A stretch of DNA of 64,000 bases from Phocaeicola vulgatus ATCC 8482 (GTDB lineage Bacteria; Bacteroidota; Bacteroidia; Bacteroidales; Bacteroidaceae), in contig NC_009614.1 in assembly GCF_000012825.1 (NCBI RefSeq), positions 4,774,001-4,838,000 of the forward strand, given 5' to 3'. Shown piece by piece: positions 1 to 9,752 of the stretch. Both the position numbers and the translations under genes were made by a program. Position 1 is the first letter of the stretch. Every line of letters begins with the position of its first letter. The notes under the pieces were generated by a model, which had not been told where the DNA came from, ran no database searches, and was given only the letters and a program-made list of their open reading frames with translations.

Positions 1-58
1 CAGGTGTTATCTTGTTTTAAGCAGCCCCGTCACCCTAGTATAAACTAATCCATACAGT

Positions 59-1534
59 ATGAAACTACAGCATATCGCATTAGTCTGCCTGCTGGCATTA
101 AGTAGTGCCGGGAACGTCACAGCCCAGATGCTCCACCGCCCCGATTCCATGTATACATTCACCGATCCTCGCCTGCAAAAAAAACACCCTTGGCGTGCCG
201 CTGCCGAAACTTTCGGAATGAATGTCGGAGTATGGGCATTCGACCGTTATGTAATGAACGAAGACTTTGCCAAAATCAGTATCGGCAGCATACGACGCAA
301 TATCAAGCATGGTTTTGTATGGGATAACGACCAATTCTCCACCAACCTGTTCGCCCACCCCTATCACGGAAATCTTTATTTCAATGCAGCACGCAGCAAC
401 GGACTTACCTTTTGGGAATCGGCTCCATACGCCTTTGCTGGTAGTTTGATGTGGGAAATAGCCGCAGAAGTGGAGCCGCCCGCCATCAATGACCTGATGG
501 CAACCACCCTAGGCGGCATCGCCCTGGGAGAAGTAACGCACCGTATGTCTTCTTTGGTACTGGACGACTCCAAGCGTGGTTTCTCACGTTTCACCCGCGA
601 GTTTTTGGGAACCTTGATCTGCCCCATGCGGGGATTGAACCGAATGATAACCGGCGAGATGTGGAAAGTAAAACGCTCTCATTACAAATACCACGATTAC
701 GACCGCATTCCGGTACACTTTTCCATAGGTGCCGGTGACCGTTATCTGGCCGATGACAATTACCTGTTCCGTGGAGAGCACAATCCCTACCTTGAATTCC
801 GGGTACAATACGGAGATGCCTTCGATAAAGTGAATGACGGCCCATACGATTACTTCACCGCGCGGGCCACCTTCGGTCTTTCCGGGAACCAGCCTCTTAT
901 CAGCCAGATCAACCTGATGGGCAAACTATGGGGTGTTCCCCTGAAAACCACTACCGGCATGGAAATGATGTTCGGTATCTTCCAGCACTTCAACTATTTT
1001 GATTCCGAGGAAGTGATTGACGGATCGGGGCGTATCCCTTACAAGATTTCGGAAGCTGCCAGTGTGGGACCGGGTATGATTTATAAATTCCCCCGAATGA
1101 ACAGCCTGGTAAATTTGGAACAGCGTGTGTTCCTGAGTGCCATCCTGCTGGGTGGAAGCCTTACCGACTATTACAACGTAATAGACCGCAATTACAATAT
1201 GGGAAGCGGATACAGCATAAAGAACAACACCATTCTGGACTTCGGCCGTTACGGCATGTTCGCACTGAATATGCATCTTTACCAGATTTTTACCTGGAAA
1301 GGATACGAACACAAGGATTTGGAAACAATAGATCCGCTCTATCTGAATGCGCAGGGAGACAAAGGAAATGTAATGCTCGCTGTAGTGAATCCGATTATCG
1401 AGCTGAATCTAAGCTCCCACTTCAAAGCCAATATGGAAGTGTCCTATTACTACCGCCACACACATTATTCCTACCATGAGGACATAAAATATAAGACCTT
1501 TGAAACCCGGCTAGGATTGATTTATCAATTCTAA
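59..1534 (+). CDS. DUF3943 family outer-membrane-type protein
   Basis: The 491-residue protein begins with a clear signal peptide (residues 1-22, ending at A-Q) and then an aromatic-rich, beta-strand-like sequence, so an outer-membrane or periplasmic location is likely. The middle (about 100-210), with its conserved Trp/Glu/Gly pattern and the run leading to a Met-Lys-rich segment, matches my memory of the DUF3943 family of Bacteroidetes; the C-terminus ends in Phe, as beta-barrels often do. No catalytic motif is visible. Function is unknown. It converges on the regulator downstream, overlapping its stop codon by 4 bases. Family call is moderate; outer-membrane placement is inference. Confidence 0.7.
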   Translation: MKLQHIALVCLLALSSAGNVTAQMLHRPDSMYTFTDPRLQKKHPWRAAAETFGMNVGVWAFDRYVMNEDFAKISIGSIRRNIKHGFVWDNDQFSTNLFAHPYHGNLYFNAARSNGLTFWESAPYAFAGSLMWEIAAEVEPPAINDLMATTLGGIALGEVTHRMSSLVLDDSKRGFSRFTREFLGTLICPMRGLNRMITGEMWKVKRSHYKYHDYDRIPVHFSIGAGDRYLADDNYLFRGEHNPYLEFRVQYGDAFDKVNDGPYDYFTARATFGLSGNQPLISQINLMGKLWGVPLKTTTGMEMMFGIFQHFNYFDSEEVIDGSGRIPYKISEAASVGPGMIYKFPRMNSLVNLEQRVFLSAILLGGSLTDYYNVIDRNYNMGSGYSIKNNTILDFGRYGMFALNMHLYQIFTWKGYEHKDLETIDPLYLNAQGDKGNVMLAVVNPIIELNLSSHFKANMEVSYYYRHTHYSYHEDIKYKTFETRLGLIYQF

Positions 1535-2109
1535 AGCAAGGAAGAACGGACACGGCTCAAGGTTTCGGGAGTCATCTGTAATAAGGAAGCGATGTACACA
1601 AGAGGCGCACGCTTCAATATTTCGGGATGAAGCTGCAACAATCTGTTATAACGTTCATGAGCCGGTTCAAAACGAAGCGTGTCCGCCTTCACCTGTGACT
1701 CTATCAAAGAATGTTCGATAAAACCGCGATAAAGACGTTCGATATCGTGATATTGATCTATCAATTTCTCCACTTCCACACGGGGTAACTCCCATACCAC
1801 GGATGCTTCCAAAGTTTCCACCATCAAGCGGGTGGGCTCCTGTTTAAAATAACTCTCTATGCAAATAATCATTCCGTTCTCATAACCGATATGCTCAGTC
1901 AGATCTTTATCATATTTATAATAAAATTGTCTGAGCATTCCTTTTTCTATAAACAACATCGATTTACAAACCTCACCGGCCTGCAAAACAATCTCCCCTT
2001 TACGATATTTTCTACAAACTAAGATTTCGGCTAATGCGTGAACACTTTCTCTACTGAGAGGATGGTTAACTTCTGCTATCCTTCTAGCTATGTCTATACT
2101 AGTTGTCAT
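1531..2109 (-). CDS. Crp/Fnr-family transcriptional regulator
   Basis: The protein has an N-terminal cyclic-nucleotide-binding-type beta-roll (about residues 15-120, with the G-E-I-V-L-Q-A-G-E-V pattern) and a short C-terminal helical part with a Met-Thr-Pro-Glu-Thr-Leu-Ser-Arg recognition helix typical of Crp/Fnr regulators. I use the ATG at 2109 and not the upstream ATG at 2145: the former has a GGGAG site 6 bases before it, and the -7 promoter box lies at 2135-2142, inside the longer reading frame. It has about 192 residues, short for the family, as in many Bacteroides members that sense an unknown ligand. It is divergent from the peptidase genes, so it may control them (inference). Confidence 0.85.
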   Translation of the reverse strand: MTTSIDIARRIAEVNHPLSRESVHALAEILVCRKYRKGEIVLQAGEVCKSMLFIEKGMLRQFYYKYDKDLTEHIGYENGMIICIESYFKQEPTRLMVETLEASVVWELPRVEVEKLIDQYHDIERLYRGFIEHSLIESQVKADTLRFEPAHERYNRLLQLHPEILKRAPLVYIASLLQMTPETLSRVRSSLL

Positions 2110-2134
2110 GTGCTCCCAATTTTTGTATTTGCTG

Positions 2135-2142
2135 CAAAAATA
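2135..2142 (-). promoter_or_regulatory. Bacteroides -7 promoter box of the Crp/Fnr gene
   Basis: On the minus strand this reads TATTTTTG, matching the TAnnTTTG consensus, about 25 bases before the chosen ATG. Confidence 0.65.
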
Positions 2143-2216
2143 CAAAAAAGGCTGGATTATTAGACATAAATTACAAAATTAAACCGATAAAGTTCTGAAT
2201 AATAGTTTTTTTTATA

Positions 2217-2224
2217 TACTTTTG
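2217..2224 (+). promoter_or_regulatory. Bacteroides -7 promoter box of the C69 dipeptidase gene
   Basis: TACTTTTG matches TAnnTTTG. It overlaps the first in-frame start-like codon at 2222, which makes the downstream ATG at 2252 the likely true start. Confidence 0.65.
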
Positions 2225-2251
2225 AAACGCAATAGTAATAAAACGACCTTT

Positions 2252-3850
2252 ATGAAACTACTAGCCTCTTTAACAATCCTGGGTTTAGTCATGGCACAAA
2301 GTGTCACAGCCCAAACGAATTACACAAAGGATCCGGAAAGCTGCACTAGCATTATGGTAGGAAAGAAAGCAACTACCGATGGATCAGTTATAACCAGTCA
2401 TACATGCGACAGCTGGTACCGAACCTGGGTAAACATGGTTCCGGCAGAAAGTTATGAAAGGGATACTGTAATGAATATTTACGATGGCCGTATGCATACC
2501 GAGTTTGTAGCCGACCAGACTAATGTAAAAATCAAGGGGCAAATACCACAAGCTAGAAAAACATATGCCTTCATGGACACCTCCTACCCTTGCATCAACG
2601 AAAAGCAGCTGGGGATAGGTGAAACTACCGTAAGCGGACGCAGGGATCTGGAAAATCCCAAAGGTATGTTTATGATTGAAGAATTGCAACGTGTGGCATT
2701 GCAACGCTGTACAACAGCCCGTGAGGCTATCCGCCTGATGGGAGATCTCATAAAACAATACGGTTATGGCGACAGCGGCGAATGTCTGACCATTGCCGAT
2801 CCTGATGAAGTATGGCACTTCGAAGTCTTCGGAGAAGGAAAAGATAACATTGGCGGAGTATGGGCGGCAGTCCGTATTCCGGATGATCATGTAGGCGTAT
2901 CTGCCAACATCTCGCGAATCAGCACCCTCAATCTGAAAGATCCCGACCACTATATGGCTTCCGAAAATGTATTTGACGTGGCTAAAAAATTAGGATATTG
3001 GGATGGAAAAGAGCCTTTTAAATTTTGGAAAGCTTATAGCGGAAAGAATTACTCCGGCCAACTGAAATCCTTCAGCACCCGCGAGCACTTTATCCTGAAT
3101 GCACTGGCACCGTCATTAAAGCTTGATTATGAAGCAGAAGAACTGCCTATCAGTGTAAAACCCGACAAGCAAGTATCTGTAACCGATGTTATGGCATTGC
3201 TCCGGGAAACATACGAAGGAACGCCGCTGGATATGACACAGAATCTGAAAGTTACGGTAAAAGATAGAAAAACCGGAAAAGTAGACACCATTATCAGCCC
3301 GAAAGCCAATCCGTGGATGCGTGGCGATGAACTGAATATGCTGAACGGTATTAAAAAGGGAGTTGTGAAATCAGTACGCAATATCGCAGTTCCGCAATGT
3401 GCTTATTCTACAGTTATCCAATTGCGCAACTGGCTGCCCGATGCAGTAGGCGGTGTGGTATGGTTCTCTATGGACAACCCCGGACAAAGCCCGCGCGTTC
3501 CGGTATTCTGTGGCATTACTGATTTCCCTGCTATGTATAAAATCTGCGGTAACCACCGCTATCGCGACGACGCCGCCTTATGGCACTATCGCCGCGCCAA
3601 CAAACTGGCTGCTGTAAGATGGGGAACTGCCCGCAAAGTAATGGAAAAAAATATTCGTCATTTCGAGGAAAAAGGACAACGGGAACTTCCATTTGTGGAA
3701 GCACAATACCAAAGTATCCTTCAATCTAAAGGGGAAGAAGCAGCCCGTGCTTATCTCACAGACTACACGGCAGACTTTATAGGCGCCACCATCCTTCGCT
3801 GGGACGAAATGGCAAACCAATATTGGATTGAGTCACGCTTCGGCTTTTAA
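2252..3850 (+). CDS. Peptidase family C69 dipeptidase, exported
   Basis: The reading frame opens at 2222, but the promoter box overlaps that point and the ATG at 2252 gives a standard signal peptide (Lys, then a Leu/Ile/Val core ending A-Q-S-V-T-A-Q). The mature part starts close to the Ser-Cys-Thr-Ser motif (Cys31 from this start), the N-terminal nucleophile of C69/PepD dipeptidases (Ntn hydrolase fold). The following Asp-Gly-Ser and the Trp-His-Phe-Glu segment fit the family. About 532 residues, normal length. It probably releases dipeptides in the periplasm. It is followed after 31 bases by a C1B peptidase and then a DPP-IV, so the three likely work together in peptide breakdown (inference from context). 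Confidence 0.88.
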   Translation: MKLLASLTILGLVMAQSVTAQTNYTKDPESCTSIMVGKKATTDGSVITSHTCDSWYRTWVNMVPAESYERDTVMNIYDGRMHTEFVADQTNVKIKGQIPQARKTYAFMDTSYPCINEKQLGIGETTVSGRRDLENPKGMFMIEELQRVALQRCTTAREAIRLMGDLIKQYGYGDSGECLTIADPDEVWHFEVFGEGKDNIGGVWAAVRIPDDHVGVSANISRISTLNLKDPDHYMASENVFDVAKKLGYWDGKEPFKFWKAYSGKNYSGQLKSFSTREHFILNALAPSLKLDYEAEELPISVKPDKQVSVTDVMALLRETYEGTPLDMTQNLKVTVKDRKTGKVDTIISPKANPWMRGDELNMLNGIKKGVVKSVRNIAVPQCAYSTVIQLRNWLPDAVGGVVWFSMDNPGQSPRVPVFCGITDFPAMYKICGNHRYRDDAALWHYRRANKLAAVRWGTARKVMEKNIRHFEEKGQRELPFVEAQYQSILQSKGEEAARAYLTDYTADFIGATILRWDEMANQYWIESRFGF

Positions 3851-3881
3851 TTGTTAACCTTATCATATTAAAAACAAACTT

Positions 3882-5072
3882 ATGAAGACAAAAGTATTCA
3901 CACTAGCCGCACTGCTATGCTGTGCATCAGCCATGTATGCACAAGAAAGTGGTTACAAATTCACGACTGTTGCATCACAGAAAGCAACTCCAGTCAAAAA
4001 TCAGGCCTCTACCGGAACTTGCTGGTGCTTTGCCACCACTTCGTTCATGGAATCCGAACTGCTCCGTATGGGCAAAGGGGAATATGATCTTTCTGAAATG
4101 TTCATTGTACGCCAAAAGTACTTGAACCAATTGGAAGACAACTATTACCGGGGAGGCAACGGGAATTTAGGACAAGGAAGCCTTTCACACACATGGAAGA
4201 ATGCTTTCAACCAAGTGGGTATCGTACCCGAGGAAGTATATCACGGAATCAACTATAACTCAGAAAAACATAACCACGGTGAAATGGTGAGATATATCAA
4301 CGCTTTAGGAAACACAGCCGTTAAGATGAAACGTCGCAGCCCGGAATACTACAAGCTGATCAACAACCTTTTCGATACTTATCTAGGAGAACTTCCTGAA
4401 AAGTTCACTTACAAAGGAAAAGAGTACACTCCGAAATCTTTTGCCGAAAGTCTGGGTTTGAACATGGACGATTATATCGAACTGACTAGTTTCACTCACA
4501 AACCGTATTACCAGAAATTCTCTCCGGAAGTACCCGACAATTGGGAAAATGAACAAATGTACAATCTTCCGCTGGACGAAATGATGGAAGTTGCCGACTA
4601 TGCTTTGACCCACGGATATACCGTATGTTGGGACGGTGATGTCAGTGAAAAAGGTTTTTCATTCAAAAATGGTGTAGCCATCAATCCGGTAGTGAAAAAA
4701 GCGGAAGATCTCTCGGGTTCCGACCGTGCACGTTTTGAGAAAATGGACCCTAAAGAACAAAGAGAGATGCTGGCGGAAGCCTACAAATTTGAAAAACCGT
4801 GTCCCGAAGTAAATGTCACTCCGGAAGTCCGTCAGGAAGGTTATGAAGCATTTGTCACTACAGATGACCACCTGATGCATCTTACCGGTATTACCAAAGA
4901 CCAGAACGGGACCAAATACTATATCACCAAAAATTCTTGGGGTACAGAACGCAATACATTTGGCGGTTATCTGAATATGTCCGAAAGCTATGTACGTGCC
5001 AAGACTATTTTCCTCATGGTGCATAAAGATGCTATTCCGGCTGCAATCAAACAGAAATTAGGAATTAAATAA
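3882..5072 (+). CDS. C1B family cysteine peptidase (bleomycin hydrolase/PepC-like), exported
   Basis: The 396-residue protein has a signal peptide (1-21, ending M-Y-A-Q). The papain-fold triad is visible: Gln41 and Cys47 in Asn-Gln-Ala-Ser-Thr-Gly-Thr-Cys-Trp, His333 in His-Leu-Thr-Gly-Ile, and Asn351 in Lys-Asn-Ser-Trp-Gly-Thr. This arrangement and the long insert between Cys and His are those of bleomycin hydrolase/PepC aminopeptidases. Cytosolic members form hexameric cages, whereas this one is exported. It sits 31 bases after the C69 gene, likely in one transcript, and is followed by a terminator-like hairpin. Substrate is not known from sequence. Confidence 0.88.
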   Translation: MKTKVFTLAALLCCASAMYAQESGYKFTTVASQKATPVKNQASTGTCWCFATTSFMESELLRMGKGEYDLSEMFIVRQKYLNQLEDNYYRGGNGNLGQGSLSHTWKNAFNQVGIVPEEVYHGINYNSEKHNHGEMVRYINALGNTAVKMKRRSPEYYKLINNLFDTYLGELPEKFTYKGKEYTPKSFAESLGLNMDDYIELTSFTHKPYYQKFSPEVPDNWENEQMYNLPLDEMMEVADYALTHGYTVCWDGDVSEKGFSFKNGVAINPVVKKAEDLSGSDRARFEKMDPKEQREMLAEAYKFEKPCPEVNVTPEVRQEGYEAFVTTDDHLMHLTGITKDQNGTKYYITKNSWGTERNTFGGYLNMSESYVRAKTIFLMVHKDAIPAAIKQKLGIK

Positions 5073-5084
5073 AAAAGAAAAGAG

Positions 5085-5121
5085 CAGGCGTCCGTTTTTC
5101 TAAAATAGACGCCCGTTTTTT
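5085..5121 (+). terminator. Rho-independent terminator after the C1B peptidase
   Basis: GGCGTC pairs with GACGCC across a 15-base loop, followed by CGTTTTTT. It lies 13 bases after the stop codon. Confidence 0.6.
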
Positions 5122-5202
5122 GAAAACAGATATCCGGAATCCCAATACATACTTGTGTTTTCAAATGGACATCTATTTTTTAGTAAAAGATTCATAATAA
5201 CT

Positions 5203-7434
5203 ATGACGAAAAAGAACTTATTTACATTAGTCTTATGCTTATTCTGTTTCGGAACCACAACTCATGCGCAACGTATCCCCACATTGGAGGAGGCCGTATA
5301 CGGAGGACTGATCAAGACAGAAGGCGGAAGTAACGTGAACTGGATGAAAGATGGAGAACGTTATTCCAAAATAGAGAAAAATGCCGAGGGAGCATACGAA
5401 GTCACTGCCTACAAAGCAAAGGACAATTCCAAAGAAGTGCTGATCCCTGCCAATATGCTTTTGAATCCGCAAACAGGAAAACCTATCTCTGTCCGCAATT
5501 TCGTATTCAGCGAGGATAACTCCAAAGTATTGATCTATACCAATACCCGTCGCGTATGGCGTTATGATACCCGCGGTGATTACTGGGTGCTTAATTTGAA
5601 AGACGGCAAACTGCAACAATTGGGCAAAAGCTTGCCGGAAGCTACCTTGATGTTCGCCAAGTTCTCGCCGGATGCCAGCCGGGTAGCATATGTCTCCAGA
5701 AACAACATTTATGTAGAGAGTCTGGTTGACGGGAAAATCAACCAACTAACTCAAGACGGAAATAATGAAATTGTAAACGGAACATTCGACTGGGTATACG
5801 AAGAAGAATTCAACTGCCGCGACGGTTTCCGCTGGAGTCCCGACGGGCAATACATAGCCTATTGGCAAAGCGATACCCAAGGTACGGGATGGTTTGATAT
5901 CATCAATAATGTAGATTCCATTTATCCTAAAATCCAACGTTTTCCCTACCCTAAAGCCGGAACAGCAAACTCCGCTGTAAAAGTAGGCTATGTATCAGCC
6001 GACGGTGGAAACACCACTTGGCTGGCTCTTCCAGGTGATGCACGCAACCACTATATTCCACGTATGGAATTCATTCCGGGCTGCAACGAACTGTTCATCC
6101 AGCAAATGAACCGTGCCCAAAACACCAATAAAGTATGGATTGCGAAAATAGGTGAAAATACCCCCGTCAATATCTTTACCGATCAAGATGCCGCATGGTT
6201 GGAAACGAATGACAATGTGCGTTGGTTGAAAGGGAACAAGTATTTCACTTGGGAAAGCGAACGTGACGGATGGCGCCACCTGTATCGTGTAAGCCGTGAT
6301 GGTAAAGAAATCAAGCCCATCACCCAAGGAGCTTTTGATTATATTCAAGAAGTAGGTGCGGATATGGATAAAGGTTTTGTGTACTTTATCGCCTCTCCCG
6401 ACAACTTCACCCAGCGCTATCTCTACCGGGCACGTCTTTTCGGCAATGGAGAGGTAAAGCGGCTAAGTCCTGTTGACCAAAGCGGGCAACATCGTTATAT
6501 CATGTCACCGTCCGGCAAATGGGCAGTCCATACATTCAGTAACTCGGAAACTCCCCCTGTAATCGACATGGTGTCTTTCCCTGCCCATAAAAGTATACGT
6601 CTGATTACTGACAATGCAAAAGCCAAGGAGCAATACAAAGCCTTGGGGCTGCAACCGAAAGAATTTGTAAAAACCCGTTCAGGAGAACTGGAACTGGATG
6701 CATGGATGATCAAACCCGTAAACTTTGATCCCAGCAAAAAATATCCGGTCATAATTGATGTCTATGGAGAACCTGCCAACGCCACCGTGCAGGATGTATG
6801 GAGCGGAGGAAGTTTATGGCACCAGTACTTGGCAAACCTGGGGTATATCATAGTCAGCATCGAGAACCGTGGTGCCAATGCACCCCGTGGACGCGAATGG
6901 CGCAAATGTATTTATGGAGAAGTCGGAACCTTTGCCAGTGAAGATCAGGCAAGAGGCATCCAAGACTTGGCACGTCAATACTCTTTCATTGACACCGCAC
7001 GTATCGGTATCACCGGCTGGAGTGGCGGAGGCAGCCAGACGCTGAACAGTATGTTCCGTTATCCCGATGTTTTCCACACAGGTATTGCCATTGCTTTTGT
7101 GGCCGACCAGCGTCTGTATGACACGGTTTATCAAGAACGTTATATGAATACTCCTCAAAATAATCCGGAGGGTTACCGCAAAGGGTCTCCCATCTCGTAT
7201 GCAGCAGGATTGAAAGGCAACTTGCTGTTAATTCACGGTACAGGAGATGACAATGTCCATTATCAGAATTGTGAAATGTTGGTCAATGAACTGGTACGGC
7301 ACGGAAAAATCTTCTCACAGATTTCTTACCCGATGCGTTCCCATGGAATTTACGAAGGCGAGGGAACCAGCTTGCATCTGCGAAAGACAATGGCTGATTA
7401 CTGGCTGAAAAACCTGCCTGCCGGAGGAAAATAA
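5203..7434 (+). CDS. Dipeptidyl peptidase IV (S9B family), exported
   Basis: I start at the ATG at 5203 because it begins a good signal peptide (ending T-H-A-Q); the upstream in-frame ATG at 5155 adds 16 unlikely residues. The N-terminal half is the eight-bladed propeller (DPPIV_N) with a Tyr-Glu-Glu-Glu-Phe motif, the paired Glu that holds the substrate amino terminus. The C-terminal alpha/beta hydrolase carries Ser607 in Gly-Trp-Ser-Gly-Gly-Gly, Asp682 in Gly-Asp-Asp-Asn-Val and His714 in Ser-His-Gly. At 743 residues it is full length. It should cut Xaa-Pro/Ala dipeptides from peptide N-termini in the periplasm. Gut Bacteroides DPP-IV enzymes are known to act on host peptides; action of this copy on them is inference. 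Confidence 0.93.
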   Translation: MTKKNLFTLVLCLFCFGTTTHAQRIPTLEEAVYGGLIKTEGGSNVNWMKDGERYSKIEKNAEGAYEVTAYKAKDNSKEVLIPANMLLNPQTGKPISVRNFVFSEDNSKVLIYTNTRRVWRYDTRGDYWVLNLKDGKLQQLGKSLPEATLMFAKFSPDASRVAYVSRNNIYVESLVDGKINQLTQDGNNEIVNGTFDWVYEEEFNCRDGFRWSPDGQYIAYWQSDTQGTGWFDIINNVDSIYPKIQRFPYPKAGTANSAVKVGYVSADGGNTTWLALPGDARNHYIPRMEFIPGCNELFIQQMNRAQNTNKVWIAKIGENTPVNIFTDQDAAWLETNDNVRWLKGNKYFTWESERDGWRHLYRVSRDGKEIKPITQGAFDYIQEVGADMDKGFVYFIASPDNFTQRYLYRARLFGNGEVKRLSPVDQSGQHRYIMSPSGKWAVHTFSNSETPPVIDMVSFPAHKSIRLITDNAKAKEQYKALGLQPKEFVKTRSGELELDAWMIKPVNFDPSKKYPVIIDVYGEPANATVQDVWSGGSLWHQYLANLGYIIVSIENRGANAPRGREWRKCIYGEVGTFASEDQARGIQDLARQYSFIDTARIGITGWSGGGSQTLNSMFRYPDVFHTGIAIAFVADQRLYDTVYQERYMNTPQNNPEGYRKGSPISYAAGLKGNLLLIHGTGDDNVHYQNCEMLVNELVRHGKIFSQISYPMRSHGIYEGEGTSLHLRKTMADYWLKNLPAGGK

Positions 7435-7604
7435 ATATGCCAAAATTCCTGCTGATATGATTATACAGTCGGCCATTCTGAACATTAGTGAAACTTTTCA
7501 TATACATAAAATGATTAGAGTCCAAATTTTTCACAAAAGTTCGGGATGGCAGACTAATAAACCGATTTCGTTTTAGCAAGCTTAGCACTAAACACATAAA
7601 CTAA

Positions 7605-9093
7605 ATGAAGAAAATACAACTATTCTTATTACAATTTCTGTTAATATCTATTACGCAGCACACCAATGCCCAACTCCCTGTCAAAACAGAATATACCGTT
7701 GAGATGGGAGGAACATCGGGTAAAGGAACCTACGCGCCGATGTGGCTTACTGCCAACAGGCAAGGTTTATCTTCTGCCAATACCCAAAATGGTTATTTAC
7801 GGGCAGGGATTGCACATACAATGCCATTAAACCAACATTTCGGCTTCAGTGCAGGACTGGATTTGGCAACCGCCTACAATTTCACCTCCTCCTTCATCAT
7901 CCAACAAGCCTATGCAGACCTCAGTTACCGATGGTTGAACCTGAGTATCGGCAGCAAAGAACGCTTGCCCGAGTTAAAGAATTCCAAGTTAAGCAGCGGG
8001 AGGTATGGTAGAATCAAATAATGCCCGCCCCATTCCCCAAATACGCCTGGAAGTTCCCGATTATGTAGCCATACCAGGTACCCATAAATGGCTTCACTTG
8101 AAAGGACACATAGCCTATGGACGTTTTACTGATGACAAATGGCAGGAACATTTCACCTCCATAGGCAACCCATATACCATTGATGTACTTTACCACAGTA
8201 AATCGCTTTTCGCCAAAGTAGGAAACAAAGAACATTTTCCGGTAGAATTTGAAGGAGGAATACAAATGTCCGCCCAATTTGGCGGAGACCAATATATTGC
8301 AGGACAAAAAGAGCCTGTAATAGATATGCCTACCCGGTTTGTTGACTTTATGCGTGTATTGGTTCCTATGGCCGGAGATGATACCACACCCGAAGGCGAA
8401 CAAGTAAACATCTACGGAAACCATGTCGGTAGCTGGAATTTTGCCGCAACAGCTTATCTTAACCGATGGAAGGTAAAGATCTATTATGAACATTATTTCG
8501 ACGACCACTCCCAAATGTTTTTCCAATACGGACGTTGGAAAGACGGACACATCGGACTGGAAATAACTTTTCCCAAAAACCGCTTCATTGATACTTTTGT
8601 ATACGAAGGATTAGGAACAAAAGATCAAACCGGACCTATGCTGTATGATTCCTTTTGGGGGGAATTTGAAGAGCAAATCAGTGCTAAAGATAATTATTAT
8701 AATCACTACCTCTATCAAGGATGGCAGCATTGGGGAATGGGAATAGGTAATCCTTTACTTCCCGGACCTATTTACAACAAGAACGGACAGATTACTTTTA
8801 TCAGCAATCGTGTACTGGCACATCACATAGGATTCTGCGGTTCCCCATGTCAGTCGCTAAGCTATCGTATGCTGCTCTCCTACTCCCGCCATTGGGGTAC
8901 TTATGATAATCCTCTGAATGAGATCAAGAAACAATTCAACTCTTTGTTTGAAGTAACTTATGCTCCACAACAACTGAAAGGATGGAGTTTCACTGTATCC
9001 GGAGCTATGGATCGCGGCAACTTACTTGGAAATAATTATGGTGGAATGCTGGTTATCCGCAAACAAGGAATTATCAAATCGGGCAATAAATAG
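7605..9093 (+). pseudogene. Wzi-like capsule assembly outer-membrane protein, frameshifted
   Basis: Two reading frames together give one protein of about 495 residues. The first (7605-8021) has a signal peptide ending T-N-A-Q and the start of a beta-barrel, ending in a foreign tail after Leu-Ser-Ser-Gly. The second (8005-9093) continues with Met-Val-Glu-Ser-Asn-Asn-Ala-Arg-Pro-Ile-Pro and the rest of the barrel. Removing one G from GGG near 7998-8000 restores Ser-Ser-Gly-Gly-Met-Val-Glu-Ser. The family (capsule assembly Wzi) is recalled from this Ala-Arg-Pro-Ile-Pro region and from the fold pattern. A one-base insertion is the simplest cause; sequence error is possible. If real, surface attachment of a polysaccharide may be lost. 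Confidence 0.78.
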
Positions 9094-9121
9094 AAATTTT
9101 AACTGTCAACCCAATCAACAT

Positions 9122-9532
9122 ATGAAACAAATATTATTATTTATACTCTTTATGCTGGGAATCAGCAGTTGTGACAAAGCTCCCATCAACGGCAAATTAG
9201 ATGGCAGATGGCAATTAATGACTATAGAATATACTAATGGGAAAATAGAAGAATGTAACCGCATTTATTATAGTATCCAGTTACATTTGGTGGAAATCAG
9301 TGCCAAAGGTGGAAATGGAGGCACTCATATCGGACGTTTCTCTTATAAAGGAGATGAGGTAACCATGAGTGAATTCCGCCACCGGGGAGATGAAGAAAAA
9401 CTAACGACACTGAATGAATTGAAACCTTTCGGACTTAATCAAGCTATTAATCATCTTAAGGTGGAAAAAGCAACAGGCAAGAAACTAATTCTGAAATCTG
9501 ATTATGCACGCCTCACATTCAGAAAGTTCTAA
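9122..9532 (+). CDS. Small lipoprotein with lipocalin-like domain
   Basis: The ATG at 9122 starts a lipoprotein signal (Leu-Gly-Ile-Ser-Ser-Cys, Cys at about residue 17). The frame is open from 9026, inside the Wzi-like gene, but only this start gives an export signal. The mature part has Leu-Asp-Gly-Arg-Trp-Gln-Leu near its start, the usual opening strand of the lipocalin-like domains common in Bacteroides lipoproteins, and ends in a strand closing Leu-Thr-Phe-Arg. About 136 residues. It follows the Wzi-like gene by 28 bases, so they are probably co-transcribed. Ligand unknown. Confidence 0.72.
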   Translation: MKQILLFILFMLGISSCDKAPINGKLDGRWQLMTIEYTNGKIEECNRIYYSIQLHLVEISAKGGNGGTHIGRFSYKGDEVTMSEFRHRGDEEKLTTLNELKPFGLNQAINHLKVEKATGKKLILKSDYARLTFRKF

Positions 9533-9560
9533 AAAAATATACCACAGGCTATACAAACTG

Positions 9561-9705
9561 TCTGCCGATAAAATATCGGCAAAACAATTTATACGCTATA
9601 GCAGTGGCAAACCACTATACCGGATTTCCAGAAATCAATTTATCGGCAGAAATAAAACCGGTGCCACCACTCATGGAGCCGGCTTTACAAATATTGAAGC
9701 CGGCT
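9561..9705. repeat. Nested inverted repeats between convergent genes
   Basis: A perfect 12-base inverted pair TCTGCCGATAAA (9561-9572) / TTTATCGGCAGA (9639-9650) encloses a smaller hairpin with AGTGG and CCACT arms. It is followed by a second hairpin AGCCGGCTT (9677-9685) / AAGCCGGCT (9697-9705). It fills the space between the lipoprotein and aspA stop codons. It may be a bidirectional terminator or a structured RNA. Confidence 0.5.
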
Positions 9706-9752
9706 TCATGAAACAAGTTCTTTACCTTCCTGTAGTCTGTGGTGAAATAAAT

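Noticed and set aside
2222..2251. First start of the C69 dipeptidase frame
   Set aside because: It begins at a TTG-type codon overlapping the -7 box; the ATG at 2252 gives a proper signal peptide.
8005..9093. Second half of the Wzi-like gene as an independent gene
   Set aside because: Its first residues continue the upstream barrel without a signal peptide, so it is the broken half of one gene.
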